From positions 1-31,343 of the forward strand of contig JAFAGO010000038.1 of the NCBI GenBank assembly GCA_023422635.1: a DNA stretch of 31,343 nt, given 5' to 3'. Positions 1 through 7,172 of this stretch are shown here, one piece after another. The stretch's first letter is position 1. Each line of letters begins with the position of its first letter. Under the pieces are notes generated by a model. That model was given only the letters and a program-made list of their open reading frames with translations, was not told the DNA's origin and made no database searches. This DNA is from Bacteroidota bacterium (GTDB lineage: Bacteria; Bacteroidota; Bacteroidia; Flavobacteriales; Weeksellaceae). The translations under genes were made by a program, and so were the position numbers.

Positions 1-195
1 AACGGAAAAAGTATTTGCGAAGGGCGGGCTAAATTAAACGAAAAGTTCAATTTCGACCGAACGAAGCAAATTGCTTTTTCAGATTACCAAATTACAAAAA
101 AAAGTAATATGAAAAGCAAGTTGCGACTAAATGCAACAAATCTTTCTACTTGGTTTCAACCCCGCCTTTTGCAAATACAATGTTATGTGCAGTGC
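1..195 (-). repeat. attC-like imperfect palindrome downstream of the lipoprotein gene
   Basis: Seen directly: positions 11-28 and 161-178 form an 18-bp stem with only two G.T wobbles. Outside it, AAC at 1-3 can pair with GTT at 182-184. Inside it, 71-80 pairs with 111-119 and 91-95 with 104-108. GTTATGT at 182-188 begins a longer motif, GTTATGTGCAGTGC, ending at 195. Read on the minus strand this gives ACATAAC, a long stem, then a truncated GTT at the window edge. That matches the R''/L''/L'/R' layout of integron attC sites, although the core departs slightly from the classical GTTRRRY. No integrase is visible, so the integron interpretation is inference. Confidence 0.55.
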
Positions 196-198
196 TTT

Positions 199-723
199 TT
201 ATTTTTTTAATGTATGTTTTTCCATATTTCCTTTTAAATTTCTAACATCAATCACAGAAAAGTCTGGCTTATAATATTCAATATCCTCTCTTTGACCAGT
301 TTGATAAAACCTTTGTGTTGAGTTATCAAGTCTGAGATTTTCAGGAATTTTTAAACTTTTTCTTAAGGCAAAGTATTCCATTTTATTTAAGGGTCCGTAA
401 ATACTGTCATTATTCAGAGTAATTATCCAAAATGTAGAAAATTTAGTATTGAAAATTTTTGATTCCATTGCTTTGAAGACAAGGTCTTCCTCTGATTTAT
501 AAATGCTATCGCTTGGTTTTTGATTAGTAATTATAAAATCTTTATTATGTCCATAAAATAGAATATGTCCAGGAATTTCAACTTTTTGATAGCCATTTTC
601 AGTTTGCGTTACTAAGTTAATCTCATTATTTGGATCATAATCCAATTCATAATTTTTTTCAAGTTTTTCGTTTCCACACGAATTCAAAAAAAACACTACT
701 AAAAACAAAGTGAAAAATCTCAT
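199..723 (-). CDS. Small lipoprotein of unknown function (cassette gene)
   Basis: A 174-residue protein with a hydrophobic N-terminus and a lipobox LNSC with Cys16, so it is probably exported and lipidated. The rest is polar, with no family I can name. It has alternating hydrophobic and polar stretches and a Tyr/Asp-rich C-terminal third (for example REDIEYYKPDFSVID). It stands alone. Both flanks carry the same 14-bp core, GTTATGTGC(A)RTGC, in inverted orientation, and the 3' side carries a long palindrome, so the gene appears to be carried as a mobile cassette. The nearest upstream gene is 76 bp away across the core site. The function is unknown. Confidence 0.8.
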   Translation of the reverse strand: MRFFTLFLVVFFLNSCGNEKLEKNYELDYDPNNEINLVTQTENGYQKVEIPGHILFYGHNKDFIITNQKPSDSIYKSEEDLVFKAMESKIFNTKFSTFWIITLNNDSIYGPLNKMEYFALRKSLKIPENLRLDNSTQRFYQTGQREDIEYYKPDFSVIDVRNLKGNMEKHTLKK

Positions 724-749
724 ATTTTCTTTTTAGGACGCTTTTTACA

Positions 750-763
750 GCATTGCACATAAC
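750..763 (-). repeat. Second cassette core site, GTTATGTGCAATGC
   Basis: The minus-strand motif GTTATGTGCAATGC matches the motif at 182-195 at 13 of 14 positions, in the opposite orientation. It lies between the stop of the zinc-ribbon gene and the start of the lipoprotein gene. I see no palindrome on its upstream side, so it looks like an isolated upstream core rather than a full attC. Its recombination role is inferred. Confidence 0.5.
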
Positions 764-799
764 AGGGTGTTTAAACATCATTTTGTTTTTGGAATACTA

Positions 800-1444
800 T
801 TATTCTTTATTAGAGTCGGCGATTTCTTTTATCCAAGTTTTTAATTCTTCAAGGCCGCCTTTCTTTTTGCAATAGCCGCAGCCCCATTCTTCTGAATGTT
901 GGTTTACCGCGATCATCAATGGATGGCTTGCCTTTCGAGGACAACAGGCAACATAAAGTCCCTTTTCTACGTTTTCCACTCTACAATGCAAATTCATTTC
1001 TTGGATGTATTTGATTAAAGGTTTTTCTAAAACCTCTTCAGGAATCAAATGTCTTTTTAGTTTTAAAAGTTCAAAATCTTCTTTGGTAATAATCTCGGAT
1101 TTGATAAATGCATCTGCTGTTTCACCCCAATTTTCGTTTGTTTTAATATAACGATCCAAAGCATAGAGAGCATTTTCTTTCAGAGTTTGTTTTTTGTCGT
1201 AGTAATACTGCGCACATATATCATATTCTTCTTTCTCGATAATGAAAACACTCAAGATTTGGAAAAATCCATCTTTTGTAATTCGGTATCGTATTTCTTT
1301 AATGTAGTTTTCTAGACAATTGGAGCACTCGAGTGTTGCTAAAAATGCAAAATCTGATGCTTTTGCGCTTCCCAAAGTTGATTGAAAGGTGAATAAAGGT
1401 TCTTGAATTAATGCGGTTGCTTCGCTAAAAAATGGTTGAGTCAT
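800..1444 (-). CDS. Hypothetical protein with DnaG-like (CHC2-type) zinc ribbon
   Basis: A 214-residue protein with no signal peptide. The C-terminus (about residues 160-200) resembles the CHC2 zinc ribbon of DnaG-type primases. An LYVACCP start is followed about 20 residues later by CGYC (Cys189, Cys192) and a KKKGG stretch. The usual His two residues after Cys168 is absent (CPRK). His174 may substitute, giving C-x5-H-x14-C-x2-C. A second pair, Cys40-x2-Cys43, lies near the N-terminus. There is no TOPRIM or polymerase domain, so this is not a primase by itself. It is the last of three minus-strand genes (63 bp after its neighbour), probably co-transcribed. Nucleic-acid binding is inference. 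Confidence 0.75.
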   Translation of the reverse strand: MTQPFFSEATALIQEPLFTFQSTLGSAKASDFAFLATLECSNCLENYIKEIRYRITKDGFFQILSVFIIEKEEYDICAQYYYDKKQTLKENALYALDRYIKTNENWGETADAFIKSEIITKEDFELLKLKRHLIPEEVLEKPLIKYIQEMNLHCRVENVEKGLYVACCPRKASHPLMIAVNQHSEEWGCGYCKKKGGLEELKTWIKEIADSNKE

Positions 1445-1507
1445 AATTTTTTTATTTTTATTTTTTATGTGATTATCGATTATTGTGATTCTTTTTTATC
1501 GGTGAAT

Positions 1508-2146
1508 TTAGTACCGGTTTTTCCACCATTGATAGAGTAGTTGATCAAAATCGCTCTTTGATCCGTTGATCATTTTATTAAATCTGTTGATTTTTTCTTG
1601 GTCGGTCATTTCGTTAAACAGTTTCGTTAATCCATCATTTCCCCTTCTGGTTTTGCTTAAATCAATCGTTTGAATGGTTTTATACACTTGAAATTGAAAT
1701 ATGTTCTTTGGTTTCGCTTCAATATCGGCTTTAGTGTATTCACCACTGATGATATTTTTAACATAATTTTCAACCTGATTTCTAAGTGTAACGCTTATAT
1801 GCTTGGCTTGAAAACGTCTTAACGCACGTTTCACTGTTCTTTCCACTCCGGCGTTTTCTGCTCTTGTTTTTTCTTCTTCGCTGGTGGCTAATTGAAGAAG
1901 GAAATGATAGGTGAATGCTAAGCCATGCATCATTCTTAAGATAATAGTATTGCGCAGATTTTCAGTTGGCGCATCTTCGATATAGTATTGTGCACGAAGC
2001 GTTTCGGAAGGAAAAACAAGTTCTAAATCGATAAGGTGAGCATGTTTATGGCGATCAATTGCATAGAAGGTTTCTTCGTTACTATCAATGATCACTACTT
2101 TTCTATAGGCGCAAGCAGTTTGTGGAAGTTCTACATTTTGAATCAT
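1508..2146 (-). CDS. Hypothetical protein, middle gene of three-gene operon
   Basis: A 212-residue soluble protein that I do not recognise. The N-terminal 60 residues look beta-rich, followed by a basic helical centre (KRALRRFQAKHIS, about residues 105-120) and a helical C-terminus ending in QWWKNRY. The segment LIDLELVFPSETLRAQYY (about residues 38-55) aligns without gaps to an 18-residue segment of the next gene upstream, suggesting the two are diverged duplicates. It begins 11 bp after the upstream gene stops, so the two are almost certainly in one transcript. The function is unknown. Confidence 0.75.
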   Translation of the reverse strand: MIQNVELPQTACAYRKVVIIDSNEETFYAIDRHKHAHLIDLELVFPSETLRAQYYIEDAPTENLRNTIILRMMHGLAFTYHFLLQLATSEEEKTRAENAGVERTVKRALRRFQAKHISVTLRNQVENYVKNIISGEYTKADIEAKPKNIFQFQVYKTIQTIDLSKTRRGNDGLTKLFNEMTDQEKINRFNKMINGSKSDFDQLLYQWWKNRY

Positions 2147-2157
2147 AATTAAAATAT

Positions 2158-2790
2158 TTAAGCGTTGGACTGTTTTTCTTTAAATTCTTGCTCTAAAAAC
2201 CAACTGTATTGGTGAGTTTTCTGTGTTTCAATTTGTTGGACTAAAAGCCCTAACTTTTCTTTTGCATCTTTCGACAGATATTCTTTTAAAAGCACTTTTA
2301 ATGAGCTGAATAGAGGTGGTGGAATTGTTGTTTCTTCTTTCGGTTTTGCGAGAGATTCCTTTCCGTTTCTTAAAAGGTGGATGGCTAAAAAATCGAAAAT
2401 CATTTCTGCATAACTACTTCTTTTAGTTTCTGGGATATTTGTAAAATTGGTTTTCACAAAAACCTTCATCAATTCATCTCGATTTCGCTGATAGTCTACA
2501 GGATTTTTGTTGTTGAAATTGTCTAAAGTTTCCAAAAGTTTGAAGAAATCGGCTTTCTGATTTTCACTCATCGAAAAAATGAGAGAACATACTTCGAAAA
2601 GATCCGTTAACAGTTGTTGCGCAATTTTATATTGTTGTTCGCTATTCCAATCTTCATTCTCCGAAAATTGTTTTGCGCAAAAGTCATTGTAGGGATAAAT
2701 TATTTTAACTTCAACCAAGTACGGAAGCGAGGTGCAAATTCTACCGATAATCCGCTGTTGTTGGTATTGAATTTCTATGAGCGTGTGCAT
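2158..2790 (-). CDS. Hypothetical protein, first gene of three-gene operon
   Basis: A 210-residue soluble protein of unknown family. A short beta-rich N-terminus (IEIQYQQQRIIGRI) is followed by LVEVKIIYPYNDFCAKQF (about residues 25-42), which parallels the middle gene of the operon. The remainder is predicted helical, with a Pro-rich linker (TTIPPPLF) and a Lys/Gln-rich tail. It is the promoter-proximal gene of the minus-strand set and is divergent from the HEPN gene across 198 bp. That shared intergenic region contains an imperfect dyad, which suggests joint control with the HEPN-WYL pair. Confidence 0.75.
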   Translation of the reverse strand: MHTLIEIQYQQQRIIGRICTSLPYLVEVKIIYPYNDFCAKQFSENEDWNSEQQYKIAQQLLTDLFEVCSLIFSMSENQKADFFKLLETLDNFNNKNPVDYQRNRDELMKVFVKTNFTNIPETKRSSYAEMIFDFLAIHLLRNGKESLAKPKEETTIPPPLFSSLKVLLKEYLSKDAKEKLGLLVQQIETQKTHQYSWFLEQEFKEKQSNA

Positions 2791-2922
2791 CGTTTTCTTT
2801 TATTTTGACATTTATGGCTGTCCTCATTCTATACCACCGTGGATTTTTGGTCTCTCGGTTGGTGTTTCGGTTTTTCCCGAAATCTCCTGATGAATTAGTT
2901 ATGCAAAGTAAATAGTAATCTG

Positions 2923-2957
2923 TGCAACCTATTTGCACTTTTGCAAAATAAGGTGCA
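2923..2957. promoter_or_regulatory. Imperfect inverted repeat in divergent promoter (candidate WYL operator)
   Basis: TGCAACCTATTTGCA at 2923-2937 and TGCAAAATAAGGTGCA at 2942-2957 are imperfect inverted copies. The centre covers the TTTG at 2940-2943, which is the likely -33 element of the HEPN gene. A repressor bound here would block that promoter and could also affect the opposite one. Assignment to the WYL regulator rests on proximity only. Confidence 0.45.
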
Positions 2958-2971
2958 TTTGCGTATATTTG
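2940..2971 (+). promoter_or_regulatory. Promoter of HEPN gene
   Basis: TTTG at 2940-2943, then 20 bp, then TATATTTG at 2964-2971. This fits the Bacteroidota TTTG/TAnnTTTG promoter. The start codon is only about 17 bp beyond the -7 box, so the mRNA leader would be very short. Confidence 0.6.
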
Positions 2972-2988
2972 ATTAACTGAAAAATGGG

Positions 2989-3816
2989 ATGAATACAACT
3001 TTAGAATCAGCGGTGATCAACGATATAAGCGAGAAAAATCTCATTACGTATCGTGAAGATTTAAAAGAAAAATTAGTGAATTTCTGCTTTCGAAATGGCA
3101 TTAGCTACATTCCTGCTGAAGATTTCCGTTCTGTATATCATTACATCGATGGCGATTTTATTCAGGAAGAGTTGGATGCTCAATTTTGTATCGCGCCAGA
3201 TGCACCATTGTTTGAAGATGATACATTGCGAAAATTCGAGCACAATCCGTACGAAGTTCGTTTTGTTGTGGAGGATGGAAGGATTTTGGGTGTGGTGCAT
3301 ATTATTGATTATAACCATGAATTTTTGGCGGTAGAATTGTATCGTACCCTTTTTCTTTTAGAGAATAATCTTCGAACCTTACTTGTTCAACACGGTAAAA
3401 CCAATCTGGATTTTTTAAATTGGATTCAACATAAAGCGTATTTTTCCTTTGGGGAAGATCAAAAATATTGGCAATCGAGAGTGGATTTTTATTTACCCGA
3501 TAACCAACTTTTAGCACAGAAAAAATCGCAAGAGCGCAATATTTACTTTCCATTTCAAACCTTTTCCTTTTCGGAATTGTTGCAATTTTCGCAGGATGAG
3601 AATGTTATTGAGTGTTTTGATGGTTTCAAAAAAATAAGAAATTACATAGCGCATTCACGCAATATTACGCCTACTTCAGAATCGGACAATGGCCAGTTGA
3701 TTTATGAGTTTTCAACGTTGAAAAACTTTGTAATTGAGATTCGTAAATTCTTGGATTTTAAAACTATAATCGAACGAAAACTTCTTCGTACTGATTATAT
3801 TTTAGATGTGTATTGA
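2989..3816 (+). CDS. HEPN-domain protein with CBS-like segment (candidate RNase effector)
   Basis: A 275-residue soluble protein. The C-terminal helical part carries R217-N-Y-I-A-H222, the R-x4-6-H signature of HEPN domains, many of which are metal-independent RNases in toxin and defence systems. Residues 91-125 (RFVVEDGRILGVVHIIDYN) resemble one CBS motif, a possible nucleotide-sensing element. The rest of the N-terminus is unassigned. It is divergent from the three hypothetical genes and lies 54 bp upstream of the WYL regulator in the same orientation, so it is probably co-transcribed with it. The family fold is a fairly safe call. RNase activity and a role as toxin or defence effector are inference. 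Confidence 0.65.
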   Translation: MNTTLESAVINDISEKNLITYREDLKEKLVNFCFRNGISYIPAEDFRSVYHYIDGDFIQEELDAQFCIAPDAPLFEDDTLRKFEHNPYEVRFVVEDGRILGVVHIIDYNHEFLAVELYRTLFLLENNLRTLLVQHGKTNLDFLNWIQHKAYFSFGEDQKYWQSRVDFYLPDNQLLAQKKSQERNIYFPFQTFSFSELLQFSQDENVIECFDGFKKIRNYIAHSRNITPTSESDNGQLIYEFSTLKNFVIEIRKFLDFKTIIERKLLRTDYILDVY

Positions 3817-3870
3817 TGTTTCATTTTGGCTGGTAAATCTCAATTTCGTCACTATTAAAAATCAAAGAAA

Positions 3871-4869
3871 ATGTCATTAAACAAAAATGCGCAATTGCGA
3901 TATAACATTCTGGACGAGTGTTTTTCTAATCCGTATCGTCAATTTTTTATAGAAGATCTAATTGTGATTTGTACGGAAAAACTCTCCGATTTTTACGGAG
4001 AACACGTTTCGGTTTCTCGGCGCACCATTTTAAATGATATTGAATTTATGAAATCCTTGAATGCTTTTGATGCGCCCATTAAAAGCTATCGAGATGCTAA
4101 AAAAGTATATTACCGATATGAAGATTTGAATTTTTCTATCCATAAAAAACCCATTACCGAATCTGAAAAAGAGTTGCTTAAGCAGGCCGTTTTGGTAATG
4201 TCCAGAATCGAAAATATTTCTGGCGCTTCAATTTCAAGTCCACTAACGCAATTGGCTTCGAAATTAAATATGAATGTTGCTGAAAATGAAGTAATTAGTT
4301 ATGAAGAAAATCAGTATCTAAAAGGATTGGATTTTCTTTATCCACTTTACAATTATATCATTCAGAAGCAAGTATTACTTGTTGACTATCAGAAGTTTGG
4401 TTCAAGAAGTGCTTCCGAGTTTTTGATTTCGCCACAATATTTGAAACAATACAATAATCGATGGTTTTTGTTTGGGATAAACCACGATAAAAAGAGTCTG
4501 CAAAACATTCCCTTAGATCGCATTTTATCTTTGAAACCAACAAAAGGAAATTACGTAGAATCCGAAATTTGTTTTCAGGATTATTTTGATGAGATTGTAG
4601 GCGTAACCAACCTTAAAGATGAGCAGGAAGTTGAAGTGGTTTTAAAGTTCACTGAATACAGATTGCCTTACATTCTTTCAAAACCCATTCATGGATCGCA
4701 GTTTTGCAAAGGTGATTGTGTGTATTTGAAACTGAAAATTAACAAAGAATTGATCAGTCAAGTTCTTTCCTTTGGTGCTGATGTAGAAGTAATGGAGCCA
4801 GAGTTTTTGCGGACAAAAATTCAAGATGAAATTCTAAAATTAATTGCATCATATCAAAACTCTAAATAG
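3871..4869 (+). CDS. WYL-domain transcriptional regulator
   Basis: A 332-residue protein with the standard layout. Residues 1-70 form an N-terminal winged HTH (VSVSRRTILNDIEFMKS resembles DeoR/HTH_11 recognition). A linker follows, then a WYL domain at about 140-230, including VDYQKFGS and NNRWFLFG (Trp198-Phe-Leu in place of Trp-Tyr-Leu), and a C-terminal WCX-like extension. WYL proteins bind ligands, often nucleic acid or nucleotide signals, and commonly regulate phage-defence loci (for example BrxR/CapW types). It lies just downstream of the HEPN gene. The dyad in the divergent promoter is a plausible operator. Confidence 0.88.
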   Translation: MSLNKNAQLRYNILDECFSNPYRQFFIEDLIVICTEKLSDFYGEHVSVSRRTILNDIEFMKSLNAFDAPIKSYRDAKKVYYRYEDLNFSIHKKPITESEKELLKQAVLVMSRIENISGASISSPLTQLASKLNMNVAENEVISYEENQYLKGLDFLYPLYNYIIQKQVLLVDYQKFGSRSASEFLISPQYLKQYNNRWFLFGINHDKKSLQNIPLDRILSLKPTKGNYVESEICFQDYFDEIVGVTNLKDEQEVEVVLKFTEYRLPYILSKPIHGSQFCKGDCVYLKLKINKELISQVLSFGADVEVMEPEFLRTKIQDEILKLIASYQNSK

Positions 4870-5019
4870 TTTCTATTTATAAGATATCGTCTGCTGCGGA
4901 ACTATTTTTCATCATTTCCTTACATCTAAAAGGTATCGAAAAATTTTAAATAGAAGAAATAACCTACACAAAAGTCAGATACAGAAAAGATCATTTCGTG
5001 ATGAGATGTAAAATAAAAA

Positions 5020-5046
5020 AAGCCCTGATTAAAAATCAGAGCTTTA
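5020..5046 (-). terminator. Rho-independent terminator of histone-like gene
   Basis: On the minus strand, AAAGCTCTGATT, a short A/T loop and AATCAGGGCTTT form a stem with one mismatch. A run of T residues follows. It lies about 20 bp after the stop of the H1-like gene. Confidence 0.8.
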
Positions 5047-5064
5047 AATGCGATTAAATAGCAA

Positions 5065-5241
5065 TTATTTTTTAGATTCTTCTACAGAAACTTTTCTGAA
5101 TTCTTTAAATAATTTGCTTAATTCCAAAGCTGATTTTCTCGCTCTTGTTCCAGCAGCTTTGTTGCCTTTGTCAGCTTGTTGTTCTGCTTCTTTTGCGAAT
5201 GCTTCAAACTCAGCGTTGATTTTTTCAATAAGTTCTTTCAT
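5065..5241 (-). CDS. Histone H1-like small DNA-binding protein
   Basis: A 58-residue, highly charged protein starting MKELIEKINAEFEAF and ending VSVEESKK. The middle stretch KGNKAAGTRARKSALELS is the basic region typical of the short histone H1/Hc1-like proteins conserved in Flavobacteriia. Role by family: abundant nucleoid-associated protein. It has its own promoter and terminator. The opposite strand has an unrelated open frame over the same bases, but only the minus strand gives the recognisable protein and the supporting signals. Confidence 0.9.
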   Translation of the reverse strand: MKELIEKINAEFEAFAKEAEQQADKGNKAAGTRARKSALELSKLFKEFRKVSVEESKK

Positions 5242-5583
5242 TGTTGTTGATTTTAAATAATAAGAATTTAAGGCTGCAAATATATTATTTACAGACTAAA
5301 ATACAAGATGTTGGGCAGCGAAACCACCATAAAACTTGTTAAAATGTGCAATTTTGAATTAGAATTGACGAAAATCACGTTTTTTAAACAGTGAATTGCC
5401 CTCCATTACTCTTTTCAACAGTGTTATTTTTAAAGGTAAAAAGTGCAGAAAAGATCTAAAATAGATTTCAGTATTCTCTTTATTGTTTATAAGATTAGGT
5501 TGGATTGATGATTAATTCGTGATTGAGTGTTGAATTATATTTAACTTCGAAGTGAATCAATTTTCACAATAAAAAATAGTAAA
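5242..5583. other. Intergenic region between divergent H1-like and DoxX-like genes
   Basis: About 340 bp of AT-rich DNA. It holds the H1-like promoter at one end. TATATTTA at 5536-5543 is a possible -7 box for the downstream gene, without a convincing -33 partner. I see no ORF or RNA structure. Confidence 0.5.
5277..5306 (-). promoter_or_regulatory. Promoter of histone H1-like gene
   Basis: On the minus strand, TTG (5306-5304), 19 bp, then TATATTTG (5284-5277), 35 bp before the start codon. This is a clean match to the Bacteroidota promoter, consistent with high expression. Confidence 0.65.
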
Positions 5584-5973
5584 ATGAATACAGAAAATAA
5601 AAAAGATTGGGCGAGATACGCACTTGGCGGATTTTTAATTGTAGCAGGAATTGGGCATTTAACCTTTTCGCGAAAACCTTTTCGCGCGCAAGTTCCCGAT
5701 TGGGTTCCATTGAAAAAAGATGATACAGTTTTCTACTCAGGAATCGCCGAGGTTGCTATTGGAACGGCATTAATTGGAGCATCGAAAAAACAAAAGTCGT
5801 TCGTTGGCAAATTAACCGCTGGATTTTTCGCTGCAGTATTTCCTGGAAATATTTCTCAATATATCGAAAGAAAAGATGGATTCGGCTTGGATACCGATGG
5901 AAAACGTTTAGCGAGACTTTTTATGCAACCTTTGTTGATCGGTTGGGCTTTGAAATCAACTTCAAAAAAATAA
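5584..5973 (+). CDS. DoxX-like small integral membrane protein
   Basis: A 129-residue protein with about four hydrophobic segments (residues 12-25, 49-66, 74-90 and 107-122). The pattern is typical of DoxX-like proteins: a GIGHL motif in helix 1, VPDWVP after it, and YSGIAEVAIG starting helix 2. The loop with RKDGFGLDTDGKR is conserved-looking but of unknown role. The family is poorly characterised. Membrane location is clear, the biochemical function is not. It is monocistronic by spacing. Confidence 0.7.
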   Translation: MNTENKKDWARYALGGFLIVAGIGHLTFSRKPFRAQVPDWVPLKKDDTVFYSGIAEVAIGTALIGASKKQKSFVGKLTAGFFAAVFPGNISQYIERKDGFGLDTDGKRLARLFMQPLLIGWALKSTSKK

Positions 5974-6100
5974 CTACGCTTTTTAACCATAATAGTAATT
6001 TTAAATTTTATGTAATTTCTATTTGTTGAATTTGACAAGTACGCAAGAATAACAAGTTTAATAAAGAAATTTTTCTAATGCATTACCTGTTCAATAATTG

Positions 6101-6108
6101 TAATTTTG
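6101..6108 (+). promoter_or_regulatory. -7 box upstream of bestrophin gene
   Basis: TAATTTTG matches TAnnTTTG and lies 20 bp before the start codon. I found no good -33 element. Confidence 0.4.
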
Positions 6109-6128
6109 CAGTAAATTTTTAGAAGAAG

Positions 6129-7052
6129 ATGATTATTAAGAATTCCAGAAACTGGTTTACTTTGCTTTTCGTATGGAAAGGTTCAATTTTAAGAAAGGTT
6201 TTGCCACAACTCATTATTATCACACTATTTTCGGTGTTGGTATTGGTGTTTCATGGTAAAATTTATCACTATAAAGTTCATCTTAATCCCACTATTTTCA
6301 CCTTAATTGGTTTGGCATTGGCTATTTTTATGGCATTTTGCAATACAGCGAGTTACGACCGTTATTGGGAAGGCCGTAAGTTGTGGGGAACATTGGTGAT
6401 TGATACAAGGTCGCTAACGCGTCAAGTCATTACTTTTATTCGCGCAAAAAATAAAGCGGAAGACGATGATCAAAAATACTTTGTAAAAATGATTGCAGCA
6501 TTTTCTTGGGCTTTAAATTTTCAATTAAGAAATAAAGATGCGCAACAACATTTACAACGTTTGCTTTCAGATCGAGATTTTAAAGAAGTTGAAAACAAAA
6601 AGTTTAAACCAATTGCAATTCTCGATTTAATGGCTTTTTGGCTTAATCAAAGGTTTGAAGAAGGTAAAATGGATTCGGTTTTATTAAAAGAGATGGATGA
6701 AAAATTAAATTCTCTTTCGAATATTGTTGGAGGTTGTGAACGAATTTACAATACGCCACTTCCTTTTCCGTATCGCTTATTGTTGCATCGAACCGTGTAT
6801 TTGTATTGTTTTTGGCTGCCATTTGGCTTGGTGGATGCTGTTGGAGTGGTAATGCCAATTATTGTGCTTTTAATCTGTTACACATTTGTAGGGTTAGATG
6901 CGCTAATTCAAGAAATTTCAGAACCTTTTGGCGAAGAGGAAAATGATTTAGCTTTAGATTCTATTTGCACCACGATTGAATTCTCCATCAATGAACAAGC
7001 AGCGATTCCGCAAGAACGCTTTAAAACTTCTGATCATTATTTTCAAAAATAG
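6129..7052 (+). CDS. Bestrophin-family (YneE/UPF0187) ion channel
   Basis: A 307-residue membrane protein with the bacterial bestrophin layout. There are two N-terminal helices (about 24-42 and 52-75), then NTASYDRYWEGRKLWG, a cytoplasmic helical centre, and CERIYNTPLPFPY before two more helices (about 225-265). The acidic PFGEEENDLALD segment follows. These motifs match those lining the pore and gate in the family. Bacterial homologues are pentameric ion channels, reported as cation-selective in Klebsiella. Its physiological role here is unknown. It is monocistronic. Confidence 0.88.
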   Translation: MIIKNSRNWFTLLFVWKGSILRKVLPQLIIITLFSVLVLVFHGKIYHYKVHLNPTIFTLIGLALAIFMAFCNTASYDRYWEGRKLWGTLVIDTRSLTRQVITFIRAKNKAEDDDQKYFVKMIAAFSWALNFQLRNKDAQQHLQRLLSDRDFKEVENKKFKPIAILDLMAFWLNQRFEEGKMDSVLLKEMDEKLNSLSNIVGGCERIYNTPLPFPYRLLLHRTVYLYCFWLPFGLVDAVGVVMPIIVLLICYTFVGLDALIQEISEPFGEEENDLALDSICTTIEFSINEQAAIPQERFKTSDHYFQK

Positions 7053-7123
7053 AATAGGTGAAAGATTTTTTTTATTTCGTGTTTTTCTTGATGTAGATTA
7101 AGATGACGTTATTTTTAATTCTT

Positions 7124-7131
7124 TAATTTTG
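7124..7131 (+). promoter_or_regulatory. -7 box upstream of YceI-type gene
   Basis: TAATTTTG fits TAnnTTTG, about 41 bp before the start. No clear -33 element. Confidence 0.4.
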
Positions 7132-7172
7132 TCCCCGAAATAATTGATAAACATTTTTAAACCTTATATACA

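Noticed and set aside
800..1444. Calling the zinc-ribbon protein a DNA primase
   Set aside because: There is no TOPRIM or primase catalytic domain, and the ribbon lacks the canonical CxxH histidine.
2741..2998. Minus-strand open frame of 85 codons in the divergent promoter region
   Set aside because: It overlaps the start of the 210-residue gene in another frame and covers the promoter and dyad. Its composition is not protein-like and no family is recognisable.
5048..5260. Plus-strand open frame of 70 codons
   Set aside because: It is the antisense shadow of the histone H1-like gene, which has a recognisable protein, promoter and terminator on the minus strand.
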